A DNA stretch of 64,000 bases from Caulobacteraceae bacterium (lineage in GTDB: Bacteria; Pseudomonadota; Alphaproteobacteria; Caulobacterales; Caulobacteraceae), in contig CANJLQ010000002.1 of the NCBI GenBank assembly GCA_947475735.1, positions 1 to 64,000 of the forward strand, in the 5' to 3' direction. Shown piece by piece: positions 45,475-57,044 of the stretch. The position numbers and the translations under genes are program-made. The notes beneath the pieces were generated by a model. It searched no databases. It was not told where the DNA came from and saw nothing but the letters and a program-made list of their open reading frames with translations. The stretch's first letter is position 1; each line of letters opens with the position of its first letter.

Positions 45475-46397
45475 GAGGCGTCCTCCACCATCCACCGGAC
45501 CAGGTCTTGATAACTCATGCCCAGATGAACGGCCTGCTCTGGGACCAGAGAGGTCGGCGTCATGCCGGGCTGGGTGTTGACCTCCAGAAGGACCAGCACG
45601 TCCTTAACATCGTCATAACGAAAGTCGGTCCGGCTGACCCCTCGACACCCCAGGGCGGCATGCGCCAGCTCGGATTGTCTCAGCGCGGCCTCGAAAACGT
45701 GGGCCGGGATATCGGCCGGAAGCTTGTGGACAGATCCGCCGGGCGCGTACTTGGCCTCATAGTCGTAGAATCCCTTGACCGGGGTGATGTCGGTGACGGT
45801 CAAGGCCCGGGGTCCGGTGGTCTCTCCGATCACGGCGACGGCCAGTTCCCGGCCGGGGATATAGGGCTCGACCATCACCAGATCGCCGTAGGTCCAGGCG
45901 TCCGTACCGGGCTCCGGCCGCGGGGCGTCGCCCTCGGAGACCAGATAGACCCCGACGGACGACCCCTCGGCATTCGGCTTGACGATATAGGGAGGTGGGA
46001 TGACGTGGCGGCGCGCCACCTCGTGCCGGTCGAACAGACCGCCACCGGGCACGGCGACGCCGGCTGCCTTCAGGATCGACTTGGTCTTGTCCTTGTCCAT
46101 CGTCAGGGCCGAGGCCAGGACGCCGGAATGGCTATAGGGAATGGCCAGGGTTTCCAGGATGCCCTGAACGCATCCGTCCTCGCCCCATTCGCCGTGCAGC
46201 GCATTCAGCACGACGTCGGGTTTGAGATCGGTCAGCACCTGAGCCAGGTCGCGACCCGCGTCGATGCGGCTGATCCGGGCGACCTGCCCTTCCAGGGCGT
46301 CGGCGCATCCCTTGCCCGACGACAGCGACACATCGCGTTCCGAAGAGAGCCCGCCCATCAGGACGGCGACGTGCAGCTCTGACAGGGGTCGGGACAT
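45462..46397 (-). CDS. ddl: D-alanine--D-alanine ligase
   Basis: 311 residues: [20 protein letters not shown] at the N-terminus, [46 protein letters not shown] and [11 protein letters not shown] in the ATP-grasp domain. It makes the D-Ala-D-Ala dipeptide of peptidoglycan precursors. Overlaps ftsQ; upstream lies a 96-base gap and then the CocE/S15 hydrolase gene, not murB. Confidence 0.97.
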   Translation of the reverse strand: MSRPLSELHVAVLMGGLSSERDVSLSSGKGCADALEGQVARISRIDAGRDLAQVLTDLKPDVVLNALHGEWGEDGCVQGILETLAIPYSHSGVLASALTMDKDKTKSILKAAGVAVPGGGLFDRHEVARRHVIPPPYIVKPNAEGSSVGVYLVSEGDAPRPEPGTDAWTYGDLVMVEPYIPGRELAVAVIGETTGPRALTVTDITPVKGFYDYEAKYAPGGSVHKLPADIPAHVFEAALRQSELAHAALGCRGVSRTDFRYDDVKDVLVLLEVNTQPGMTPTSLVPEQAVHLGMSYQDLVRWMVEDASCPR

Positions 46398-46456
46398 GGC
46401 GGCTTTTCTAGCGGGGGCTTGTGACGGACGGCCGATCCCCTTGATCCCTCGATCTA

Positions 46457-46474
46457 GGTTTACGCCGGGTTTAC
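46457..46474 (+). promoter_or_regulatory. GGTTTAC direct repeats upstream of ddl
   Basis: GGTTTAC at 46457-46463 and at 46468-46474, 11 bases apart, the same helical spacing as CtrA half-sites (TTTA-N7-TTTA versus consensus TTAA-N7-TTAA). They lie 60-77 bases before ddl, where a promoter for ddl-ftsQA is expected since the upstream hydrolase gene ends here. Confidence 0.3.
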
Positions 46475-46493
46475 CACGCGAGAAATTGTCACC

Positions 46494-48383
46494 TCAGTCC
46501 ACGACGGGCAGCTCGATATAGGAGGCGTCCGCGCCTGCGTGATGGACCGCATTGTCGGCAATCACCCCTTGCGTCTCCATCTCGTTGGAACCGCCTGTAT
46601 TCAGGTTGCGCACGAACTTGGGAAAGTTCGACGATGTGACCTCGATCCGGATGCGGTGCCCCGGCTGAAAGGTATTGCTGATGGTGATGGGTGTCGGCTG
46701 GACGGTGGTCACCTCGCCCGGGGTCAGCAGCCGGGGCTGGTCGAAGCCGTCCCGGTAGCGGGCCCGGATGATGGTATCGCCCAGAATGTAGGCCGTGCCG
46801 TCAGGGGCCACATCCACCAGCTTCACCGCGAAATCGGTGTCCCGCGCTGACGATGACACCCGCAGGACCGCGTCGACGAAGCCGGAGACCTGCATGGGCT
46901 CGGTCATCGGCTCGGACGTATAGACCAGCACGTCGTTGCGGGCCTGGATCAGGCGCTGGTCGAAGGCGCCGGCCGTGACCAGGCCACCGTTGCAGCAGTC
47001 GCCCCCGCCAATGGTCTGGACCGGGTTCATGGGGTCATACCGATAGCGATCCGGAGCCTCGCCGGCCGGCGGGGCGTCCAGGCTCAGACGACCGTCGCCA
47101 TACAGGCTGTTGGCGGCGCCGCCCGAGCGCAGATACATCCTGACCGTCCGGGCTGCGGCCGGCGGCCACTGCGCGTCGGTCCGCCAGCGGTTCTCGCCCA
47201 TGTTGAAATACTGGACGTGCGGCGTGCTCTCGGGGAACCGCTCCTCGTCGCCCTTCAGCCAGCGATCGAACCAGGCGTGGACCAGGCCGTCGGCATTCAG
47301 GCTGGCGTCGCCCAGCGCCCGGTCGCCGGAGCGAAAGTTGGGGCCAAGGGCGGCGAACTGACAGTGGTTGTTGGGGCCGACGACGACATACTGGTTCTCG
47401 GCCGCCTCACGGTCGTCCGTGGTCGAGCGGGCGTGGTTGAACAGCTCCATGTTCGGGCCGATCGACACGTCATACCAGCTGTTGAACCACAGGGCCGGGA
47501 CGCCCCAACCCATGTCGTCGTGATACAGGCCACCCTCGCGCCACGCCGGGTCGGCCGGGGTGCGGGCGATGAACTGCTCGAACGTCGCAGGTGGCTCTCC
47601 CAGGTCGCTGAGGATGTCGGCGACCGGCAGGTGGCGGATCTGGCGGGGCCAGGTCACCTCAGGCTTCCGAGCATGCAGGTCGTTGTACTGGGTCAGACGG
47701 GCACGGGTCTCGGCGTCAAGGCCGCTGGGGATTTGCGCGCGCTGCGGATTGTCGACGCCATAGAGCCAGACGATGAACAGGTTGCGCGGAACCCCGCCAG
47801 TGTACCAGTTGCCCTGCTCCTGAAAGCGCCCGACGCGGCCGATGCCGGCGCCCGACGCTTGGGGGACCATGGCGGCGTGGGCGGGGTGGTTTTGGGCCGC
47901 CAGAGCCAGCTGCCACTCGGCCGAAGAAGAACAGCCCCAGGTGCCGACCTTGCCATTCGACCACGGCTGGGCCGCGATCCAGGTCAGGGCGTCATAGCCG
48001 TCGGTCTGGGGATAGCCGAGGATTTCGTATTCGCCCTCGGAGTAATAGCGCCCACGCTCGTTCTGGACGATGTAGGCATAGCCCCGGCTGACCCAATCCA
48101 GCGCGCGGCGGCTGGTCCGCACATTGCCGGCGGCCAGCTCGTTGTACGGCGTCTTCCAAAGGATGGTCGGCAACGGCCCCGTCGCGCCGCGCGGCCGATA
48201 GACATTAGACGACAGCCCCACACCGTCGCGCATCGGCACCAGGATGTTGACGTCGACCTCGGCGATCCGGGCCAGCTCGGCGGTCACCGCCGCGTCGCTG
48301 TAGCGCGCATAGTCCTGGGCCAGGGCCGCCACCGGCGAGAGGGCCAGCGCCCCCGCCATCACCGCCGCCACGATACGCTTCAT
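46494..48383 (-). CDS. CocE/NonD-family hydrolase (peptidase S15-like), secreted
   Basis: 629 residues. Signal peptide (MKRIVAAVMAGALALSPVAA, cleavage near ALAQ), then an S15/CocE hydrolase: VPMRDGVGLSSNVYRP, TILWKTPYN, the nucleophile region WGCSSSAEWQLALAAQ (Ser in CSSSA), and a C-terminal jelly-roll with PMTEPMQVSGFVDAVLRVSS and GHRIRIEVTSSNFPKF. Such enzymes hydrolyse esters or X-Pro peptides. It stands alone between ddl and murB on the same strand. Confidence 0.88.
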   Translation of the reverse strand: MKRIVAAVMAGALALSPVAALAQDYARYSDAAVTAELARIAEVDVNILVPMRDGVGLSSNVYRPRGATGPLPTILWKTPYNELAAGNVRTSRRALDWVSRGYAYIVQNERGRYYSEGEYEILGYPQTDGYDALTWIAAQPWSNGKVGTWGCSSSAEWQLALAAQNHPAHAAMVPQASGAGIGRVGRFQEQGNWYTGGVPRNLFIVWLYGVDNPQRAQIPSGLDAETRARLTQYNDLHARKPEVTWPRQIRHLPVADILSDLGEPPATFEQFIARTPADPAWREGGLYHDDMGWGVPALWFNSWYDVSIGPNMELFNHARSTTDDREAAENQYVVVGPNNHCQFAALGPNFRSGDRALGDASLNADGLVHAWFDRWLKGDEERFPESTPHVQYFNMGENRWRTDAQWPPAAARTVRMYLRSGGAANSLYGDGRLSLDAPPAGEAPDRYRYDPMNPVQTIGGGDCCNGGLVTAGAFDQRLIQARNDVLVYTSEPMTEPMQVSGFVDAVLRVSSSARDTDFAVKLVDVAPDGTAYILGDTIIRARYRDGFDQPRLLTPGEVTTVQPTPITISNTFQPGHRIRIEVTSSNFPKFVRNLNTGGSNEMETQGVIADNAVHHAGADASYIELPVVD

Positions 48384-48448
48384 CGACCCGCCCCGCTCTG
48401 TCCTGCGACGGAGCTAATCAGCTTGCGGAGCACCCCGCAATCGGCGCG

Positions 48449-49356
48449 TCACTTCGGCCGCCCGATCCGCTTGATCTCCCAGTCCAGCTGGACGCCGGTC
48501 GTGGCGAGCACATCGGCCCGAACGGCCTCGCCCAGACCCTCGATGTCGGCGGCGGTCGCCTCGCCGGGGTTGATCATGAAGTTAGAGTGGAGCTCGCTGA
48601 ACATGGCCCCGCCGCCGGTGACCTTGTGCAGCCGGCCGCGCCAGCCCGCCTCGTCCACCAGCTTCCACGACGAGTGGCCCGGAGGGTTCTTGAAGGTGGA
48701 GCCGCCGGTCTTTTCGCGGATCGGCTGGGTGGTCTCGCGGCGGGCCGTGATGTCGGCGATGCGGGCGGCGACGGCCTCCGGGTCGTCGGGCGTGCCGCGA
48801 TACGTCGCCTCGATCCAGAGGATGTCCGCAGGCGCCTCGGAGTGGCGGTAGGTGTAGCCGAAGTCCGCGACCGCATAATCGACCCGCTCGCCGCGGCGGG
48901 TCAGGCCCCAGGCCGAGACGAGCACGTCCTTGGTTTCCGAGCCATAGCAACCCGCGTTCATGGTCAGGGCCCCGCCGATCGTTCCGGGGATGCCCGCATA
49001 GAACTCCAGCCCCGCGAGGCCCGCCCTGGCCGAGGCCTTGGCGACCATGGCGTCCAGCGCGCCCGCGCCCGCCGTGATCGTATCGTCCTCGGTCGTGATG
49101 GCGGCGAACGGTCTTCCGGCCAGCCGGATCACCACGCCCTCAACGCCGCCGTCGCGGACGATGACGTTGGAGCCGACGCCGAGCACGGTCACCGGCACCG
49201 CCGGGTCGAGAGCCTTCAGGAAGGCGGCGAGATCGTCGGCATCGGCAGGGAGGAAGAGCACATCCGCCGCGCCCCCGACCCGGAACCAGGTGAAGGCGGC
49301 CAGCGGCTCGTCGTGCAGCAGCTTGCCTCGGACGGGAGGGAGCGTGTCGCGCCAGC

Positions 49357-49360
<4 letters not shown>
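48449..49360 (-). CDS. murB: UDP-N-acetylenolpyruvoylglucosamine reductase
   Basis: 303 residues; the start is TTG, overlapping the murC stop (TTGA). FAD-binding [53 protein letters not shown] with GSETKDVL, and the C-terminal [20 protein letters not shown] including the catalytic Ser region. It completes UDP-MurNAc with NADPH. Translational coupling to murC explains the weak start codon. Confidence 0.95.
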
Positions 49361-51974
<2,614 letters not shown>

Positions 51975-52107
51975 CGGCCAGCGTACATAGAAACACTGTA
52001 ACTCTCCGAAATCATTGCCAGAAATCCTGATTACGCGAGGAACCAATCGCGTGCGCGACGGTTTATGATCTCGCGCCCATCGCTGTCGGGGCGTGGGAAC
52101 CCTCGCC

Positions 52108-53214
52108 ATGAAGATCGCTCAGGTTACGCCTCTCTACGAAGCCGTGCCGCCGAAGCTCTATGGCGGGACGGAACGGGTCGTCGCCCATCTGACAGACGCC
52201 CTGGTCGATCTGGGCCACGAGGTCACCCTGTTCGCCTCCGCGGAGGCCCGGACCAAGGCGCGCCTGATCCCGGTGCGCGATCAGGCGATCCGGCTGGATC
52301 CTGCGCCGCTGAAATCGGACCTGGCGTCCCACATGACCATGCTGTCCGAGGTCCTGTCGCGCGCCGACGACTTCGACGTCATCCATTTCCACACCGACAT
52401 GATCCACTTCCCGTTCTTCGAGCGGCTCGCGGACAAGACCCTGACGACGCTGCACGGGCGGCTGGACATGAAGGACCTGCCGGAAGTCTATGAGCGCTGG
52501 CCCCAGTTCGGCCTCGTGTCGATATCGGACCATCAGCGCCGCCCCCTGGCCTTCGCCAACTGGCAGGCCACGGTCCATCACGGGATGCCGGCCGAGCAAT
52601 ACGTTTTTTCGCCGAAGTCGGACGGCTATCTGGCCTTCCTCGGCCGCATCTCGCCCGAGAAGCGTCCGGACCGCGCAATCGAAATCGCCACCAAGCTGGG
52701 CAAGCGGCTCAAGATGGCGGCCAAGGTGGACGCGGCCGACAAGGTGTATTTCGAGACCAAGATCCGACCGATGATCGAGGGCAATCCTCTGATCGAGTTC
52801 ATCGGCGAGATCGGCGACCATCAGAAGTCCGAGTTCCTGGGCGGGGCCGAGGCCCTGCTGTTCCCCATCGACTGGCCAGAACCGTTCGGCCTGGTGATGA
52901 TCGAGGCCATGGCCTGCGGAACGCCAGTCGTCGCCTTCCGCTGCGGCTCGACCACGGAGATCATCGAGGACGGCGCCACCGGCTTCCTGGTCGACACCCT
53001 GGAACAGGCGGTCGCCGCCGCCGACCGGGCGTCCCTGCTGGACCGCGAAGCGATCCGGGCCCGCTTCGAACTCCGCTTCTCGGCCACGGCGATGGCGCGT
53101 CGCTATCTGGACGTCTACGGCGATCTTCTGGCTAAGCGTCCGTTCGCCGCACCGGCGATGGACGATGTCGTGGTGCCGCTGCGCGAAGACCGCAGCTTCG
53201 CCGCGATCGCCTGA
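52108..53214 (+). CDS. GT4-family glycosyltransferase
   Basis: 368 residues from MKIAQVTPLYEAVPPKLYGG. The GT-B pattern has GGTERVVAHLTDALVDLGHE (acceptor side), HFHTDMIHFPFF, FLGRISPEKRPDRAIEIA, and the donor motif EPFGLVMIEAMACGTPVVAF (E-x7-E). Product unknown. It lies 79 bases upstream of a glycogen-debranching-type gene on the same strand, suggesting a common role in an alpha-glucan or trehalose-like sugar pathway. Confidence 0.87.
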   Translation: MKIAQVTPLYEAVPPKLYGGTERVVAHLTDALVDLGHEVTLFASAEARTKARLIPVRDQAIRLDPAPLKSDLASHMTMLSEVLSRADDFDVIHFHTDMIHFPFFERLADKTLTTLHGRLDMKDLPEVYERWPQFGLVSISDHQRRPLAFANWQATVHHGMPAEQYVFSPKSDGYLAFLGRISPEKRPDRAIEIATKLGKRLKMAAKVDAADKVYFETKIRPMIEGNPLIEFIGEIGDHQKSEFLGGAEALLFPIDWPEPFGLVMIEAMACGTPVVAFRCGSTTEIIEDGATGFLVDTLEQAVAAADRASLLDREAIRARFELRFSATAMARRYLDVYGDLLAKRPFAAPAMDDVVVPLREDRSFAAIA

Positions 53215-53293
53215 ACCAAACCCCGCCGGGGCCATTTTCCCCTCGCATTCGACAGCTAGACCGCGCGCCTGACGGTCACGACGGCGAGGCTTC

Positions 53294-55441
53294 ATGGACG
53301 ACGGCTATTCGGTTCAGACCACGGCGGCCGAAACCGCCGAGAGCGGCGGCCTGGACACGCTCCAGGCGCTCAAGGACGCAGATACCTTTCTGGTGGCCGA
53401 CGACTGGGGCGATCTGAAGGGCGGTGCCGACGGCCTTTTCCACAAGGACACGCGGATCCTGTCGCGCTTCGCCCTGACGGTCGGTCTCGCGCGGCCTTCG
53501 CGGCTGAGTTCGGGCGTGTCGCGCGACAACGTCTATTTCACCGCCCACACGACCAACCGGCCCCTGCCGCCGATGGGCGGGCGATCGGCCCCCGCCGGCG
53601 TGATCCACATCGAGCGTCGCCGCTTCGTCTGGGACAGCCGGATGTTCGAACGGGTGCGGATGGTCAACCACGGCATCGAGGATGTGCTGCTGCCGCTCGC
53701 CTTCGACTTCGGAGCCGACTTCGCCGACATCTTCCAGGTTCGCGGCACCCTGCGCGACAAGCGAGGCACGGTCGAGACGCCCACCCACGACGGTCGACGC
53801 GTCACCTTCGCCTACACCGGCCTGGACGACGTTCGCCGCACCAGCTGCCTCGCCTTCTCGGAGCCGCCCGCCAAGCTGGGCGCGTCGCGGGCCGAGTTCA
53901 TGTTCAGCCTGCCTCAGGGGCGCCAGCTGGACCTCTACATCGAGTGCGGTCCCGACCTGTGCACCACGCCGGATGCCCTGCGCTGGCGAGAGAACGCCGT
54001 GGCTGCGCGCCTGGCCATGCGCAGACGGCGCAGGCGCGGTGCCTCGGTGCGGGGACCGCGCAGCCCGCGCTTCAACGCCTGGCTGGACCAGTCGCGGGCC
54101 GACGTCGCCCTGCTGACCACCGACCTGCCGACGGGCCCCTACCCCTATGCCGGCACGCCCTGGTTCTCGACGCCGTTCGGACGCGACGGGATCATCAGCG
54201 CCTGGCAGATGCTGTGGCTGGATCCCTCCCTGGCCAAGGGCGTGCTGACCTATCTCGCCGCGCGCCAGGCGACCGAGGTCGACGCCTTCAAGGACGCCCA
54301 GCCCGGCAAGATCATGCACGAGACCCGCGGCGGCGAGATGAGCGCGCTGGGTGAGGTGCCGTTCGGCGTCTACTACGGCGGCGTCGACACCACCTGCCTG
54401 TTCGTCGCCCTGGCCGGGGCCTATGCGCGGCGGACCGGGGACCTGGATCTGATCCGGACGTTGTGGCCCAACCTGGTCGCCGCCACCGAGTGGATGCGGG
54501 ACTACGGCGACTCGAACGGCGACGGCCTCATCGATTATCAGCGCGCAGCCGAGACGGGCCTGTCCAACCAGGGCTGGAAGGATAGCGAGGATTCCATCTT
54601 CCACGCCGACGGGAGGTTTCCGAAAGGGCCGGTCGCCCTGCTGGAGGTCCAGGGCTATGCCTACGCCGCCTGGCAGGCGATGGCCGAGCTGGGCGAGCAA
54701 CTGACCGACGGCCGGGCCAAGGCCTGGCACATGCGAGCCGAGGAGGTCCGCCAGTTGGTCGAGGAACGGTTCTGGATGGAGGACCAGTCCTTCTACGCCA
54801 TCGCCCTGGACGGAGATGGCAACCCTTGCGAGGCCATCGGGTCCAACGCCGGGCACCTGTTGTTCACTGGCCTACCGAAGGCCCCGAGGGCGGAGGCTGT
54901 GACAAGGCGGCTCCTGGGGGCCGAGTTCCGCTCCGGCTGGGGCATCCGGACCCTCGCGAGAGGCCAGGCCCGGTTCAATCCGATGAGCTATCACAACGGC
55001 TCGGTCTGGCCGCACGACACGTCGCTGGGCGTCGCCGGCATGGCCCGCTACGGCGAGCGGGACGCCGTCGCCATGATCCTGGGCGAGATCTATGCCGCCG
55101 CCAGCCATTTCCAGATGCGCCTGCCCGAGCTGTTCTGCGGCTTCGAGCGGGAACCCGGCGAGGGCCCCATCGCCTATCCGGTCGCCTGCCTGCCCCAGGC
55201 CTGGGCGGCGGGGTCGGTGTTCCTGATGCTGCAGGCGGCGCTGGGCATCGAGATCGACGCTGTGGCCAGGACCGTGTCGATCGACGCCCCCACCCTGCCG
55301 ACCGGCATCGAGCGCCTGACCATCAGTCGGCTGCAGGTCGGTGATGCCTCGGTCGACCTGGCCTTCGAGCGGCTGGGGGATCAGGTGGTGGTGATGCCGA
55401 GGAACCGCGAGGGCGAGCTCAGGATCGTGACGACGCGGTAG
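53294..55441 (+). CDS. Amylo-alpha-1,6-glucosidase-type protein (glycogen debranching family)
   Basis: 715 residues. An N-terminal beta-domain of the GDE_N type (FLVADDWGDLKGGADGLFHK, with DTRILSRF) leads into an (alpha/alpha)6 barrel with AGTPWFSTPFGRDGIISAWQ, GVYYGGVDTTCLFVAL, WKDSEDSIFHADG and SYHNGSVWPHDTSLG. Acidic residues in FGRDG and WKDSEDS are plausible catalytic residues. It is predicted cytoplasmic (no signal). Physiological substrate unknown; pairs with the preceding GT4 gene. Confidence 0.87.
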   Translation: MDDGYSVQTTAAETAESGGLDTLQALKDADTFLVADDWGDLKGGADGLFHKDTRILSRFALTVGLARPSRLSSGVSRDNVYFTAHTTNRPLPPMGGRSAPAGVIHIERRRFVWDSRMFERVRMVNHGIEDVLLPLAFDFGADFADIFQVRGTLRDKRGTVETPTHDGRRVTFAYTGLDDVRRTSCLAFSEPPAKLGASRAEFMFSLPQGRQLDLYIECGPDLCTTPDALRWRENAVAARLAMRRRRRRGASVRGPRSPRFNAWLDQSRADVALLTTDLPTGPYPYAGTPWFSTPFGRDGIISAWQMLWLDPSLAKGVLTYLAARQATEVDAFKDAQPGKIMHETRGGEMSALGEVPFGVYYGGVDTTCLFVALAGAYARRTGDLDLIRTLWPNLVAATEWMRDYGDSNGDGLIDYQRAAETGLSNQGWKDSEDSIFHADGRFPKGPVALLEVQGYAYAAWQAMAELGEQLTDGRAKAWHMRAEEVRQLVEERFWMEDQSFYAIALDGDGNPCEAIGSNAGHLLFTGLPKAPRAEAVTRRLLGAEFRSGWGIRTLARGQARFNPMSYHNGSVWPHDTSLGVAGMARYGERDAVAMILGEIYAAASHFQMRLPELFCGFEREPGEGPIAYPVACLPQAWAAGSVFLMLQAALGIEIDAVARTVSIDAPTLPTGIERLTISRLQVGDASVDLAFERLGDQVVVMPRNREGELRIVTTR

Positions 55442-55444
55442 CGG

Positions 55445-55714
55445 CTAAGCAGCCTTGCGGGCGGCGAGCCATTGCCGGAGGGCGTGGTTCATCCGCGTCT
55501 GCCAGCCGGGCCCATCGGCCCGAAACGCATCGATGATGTCCGCGTCGAAGCGAACGGTCGTCGAGACCTTGGTTGCACCGGCTTTTGGTCGTCCAGGGCG
55601 AATGACCGTATCGCCGACCCGTAGCTCGGCGCGCTCGAACCAGGCGTCGTCGAGTTCGGGAGCATCGTCGGGATCAACCCAGGCGCTCTCCGTATCGTGC
55701 TTGCTCTCTGACAT
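55445..55714 (-). CDS. brnA: BrnA-type antitoxin
   Basis: 89 residues: acidic N-terminus (MSESKHDTESAWVDPDDAPE) and a C-terminal ribbon-helix-helix (STTVRFDADIIDAFRADGPG, WQTRMNHALRQWL), the normal BrnA layout. AGGAAGG precedes the start, inside the 3' part of the BrnT frame. BrnA binds BrnT and represses the operon. This gene is intact while the toxin frame is interrupted. Confidence 0.88.
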   Translation of the reverse strand: MSESKHDTESAWVDPDDAPELDDAWFERAELRVGDTVIRPGRPKAGATKVSTTVRFDADIIDAFRADGPGWQTRMNHALRQWLAARKAA

Positions 55715-55946
55715 TGGCCTTCCTCATGGAAATGACGTGGATTGCCTCGTCGCGCTCGGTTCAGACCACCACGACCATCCGTCCCCGCAGCCAACCCGCA
55801 CTGATCCAACGGATTTCTCCGTAGTCTTTTCGAGTGTCCTGCTCGGTGTAGAACGGAGCGGCAAAAACCTCCGCCACCGTGGCAAAATCAAAGTCTCGCT
55901 CGGCGAGAGTGCGGTCACGCTTGGCCGGATCGAACGTGATGCGCAC
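55674..55946 (-). pseudogene. brnT: BrnT-type toxin with an in-frame stop codon
   Basis: From a GTG at 55946 the frame reads RITFDPAKRDRTLAERDFDF, then TVAEVFAAPFYTE, IRWISAG and GRMVVVV, typical BrnT (RNase toxin). It then meets TGA at 55763-55761, where relatives have Trp (VVVW-T). The same frame continues without other stops as TERDEAIHVISMRKANVREQ and ARYGERLG to a TGA at 55676-55674, giving the full BrnT length of about 90 residues. A single TGG-to-TGA change explains it. The truncated 61-residue product lacks the last strand and helix, so it is probably inactive. Confidence 0.85.
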
Positions 55947-55950
55947 TCAG

Positions 55951-55966
55951 TTTTGTTACTACAAAA
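55951..55966. promoter_or_regulatory. Palindrome, candidate operator of the brnT-brnA locus
   Basis: TTTTGT-tact-ACAAAA is a perfect six-base inverted repeat with a four-base spacer, four bases upstream of the brnT GTG start (on the minus strand TTTTGT-agta-ACAAAA). It is unusually AT-rich for this window. BrnA proteins are known to repress their own operon through ribbon-helix-helix binding, so this is a fitting operator. It lies in the short gap before the mutY stop. Confidence 0.5.
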
Positions 55967-55973
55967 AATGCGC

Positions 55974-57023
55974 TCAAGCAATGCCGGAACGGAGCAGCGC
56001 CTTGCTGAACACCGTCGGCAAGGCCGCCAGCGCCTCCGCCTCGGGCGTCCAGATGTAGTCACCTTGCCCGTCCGCGACCCGAACCCACAGCGTCAGGGAG
56101 AAGTGAGTGAAGACATGCCCGATCGCGCCTGCATCGGTCCAAGCCGCATCGACAGGCGGCGTCTGATCCAGAGGTCCCTCGCTCCATTCGCCAGTCGGCA
56201 GGCCGAGCATGCCGCCGAGAAGTCCCCTGTCCGGGCGGCGAACGAGGGCGACGCGGCCCTGGCCGTCCCGCAGGACCCAGGCGACACCCTGGCGATGGGG
56301 CTTGGCGGCCTTCTTCACCTTGACGGGATAGCGTTCCGGTTCGCCGGTCGCGCGGCCGGCGCAAAACTGGCGGATCGGGCACATGAGGCATAGCGGCGAC
56401 TTCGGCCGGCACACCGTCGAGCCGAGGTCCATCAGGGCCTGAGCCCAGTCGCCGGGCCTGTGGTCGGCGACCAGCACGCCCGCCAGCCGCTTCAGCTCGG
56501 GCTTGGCCGCCGGCACGGGCGTTTCTACGGCGAACAGGCGGGCGACCACCCGCTCGACATTGCCGTCCACCACATTGGCGGGCCGGTCGAAGGCGATGGC
56601 GGCGACGGCGGCAGCGGTGTAGGCGCCCACGCCGGGCAGGGCCAGCAGACCCGCCTCGGTGTCAGGGAAGACCCCGTCGTGGTCCCTGGCGACCGCGCGG
56701 GCACAGGCGAGCAGGTTGCGGGCACGGGCGTAGTAGCCGAGACCCGCCCAGGCCGCCATCAGGTCGCCGTCCGGCACGGCCGCCAGATCGGACACGGTCG
56801 GCCAGCGGGCCGTGAACCGCTCGAAATAGGGCGTGGCGTGCGGCACGGTTGTCTGCTGCAGCATCACCTCTGACAGCCAGACGCGGTAGGGATCGACGCT
56901 CTCGGCTGAGCCCGGCGGCCGGCGCCACGGTAGGGTCCGGGCGTTGGCATCGTACCAGTCCAGCAGCGCCAGGCGCAGGGCGGGGACGTCGAGTTCGGCG
57001 GAGCTTGGGGCGACGGCGGGCAT
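55974..57023 (-). CDS. mutY: A/G-specific adenine glycosylase
   Basis: 349 residues: WLSEVMLQQTTVPHATPYFE (catalytic Glu region), helix-hairpin-helix LLALPGVGAYTAAAVAAIAF, catalytic Asp in VVDGNVERVVAR, iron-sulfur cysteines CRPKSPLCLMCPIRQFC (C-x6-C-x2-C-x5-C), and a C-terminal NUDIX-like domain (GLLGGMLGLPTGEW) that reads 8-oxoG. It removes A opposite 8-oxoG. Divergent from the DUF721 gene with 21 bases between starts. Confidence 0.96.
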   Translation of the reverse strand: MPAVAPSSAELDVPALRLALLDWYDANARTLPWRRPPGSAESVDPYRVWLSEVMLQQTTVPHATPYFERFTARWPTVSDLAAVPDGDLMAAWAGLGYYARARNLLACARAVARDHDGVFPDTEAGLLALPGVGAYTAAAVAAIAFDRPANVVDGNVERVVARLFAVETPVPAAKPELKRLAGVLVADHRPGDWAQALMDLGSTVCRPKSPLCLMCPIRQFCAGRATGEPERYPVKVKKAAKPHRQGVAWVLRDGQGRVALVRRPDRGLLGGMLGLPTGEWSEGPLDQTPPVDAAWTDAGAIGHVFTHFSLTLWVRVADGQGDYIWTPEAEALAALPTVFSKALLRSGIA

Positions 57024-57044
57024 GGACGGGGCTATATAGAGGCC

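Noticed and set aside
54018-54062. Arg-rich stretch in the debranching-type protein as a possible frameshift or inserted peptide
   Set aside because: The frame stays open, both sides match the family, and the segment falls in the linker between the N-terminal domain and the barrel, where basic linkers are tolerated.
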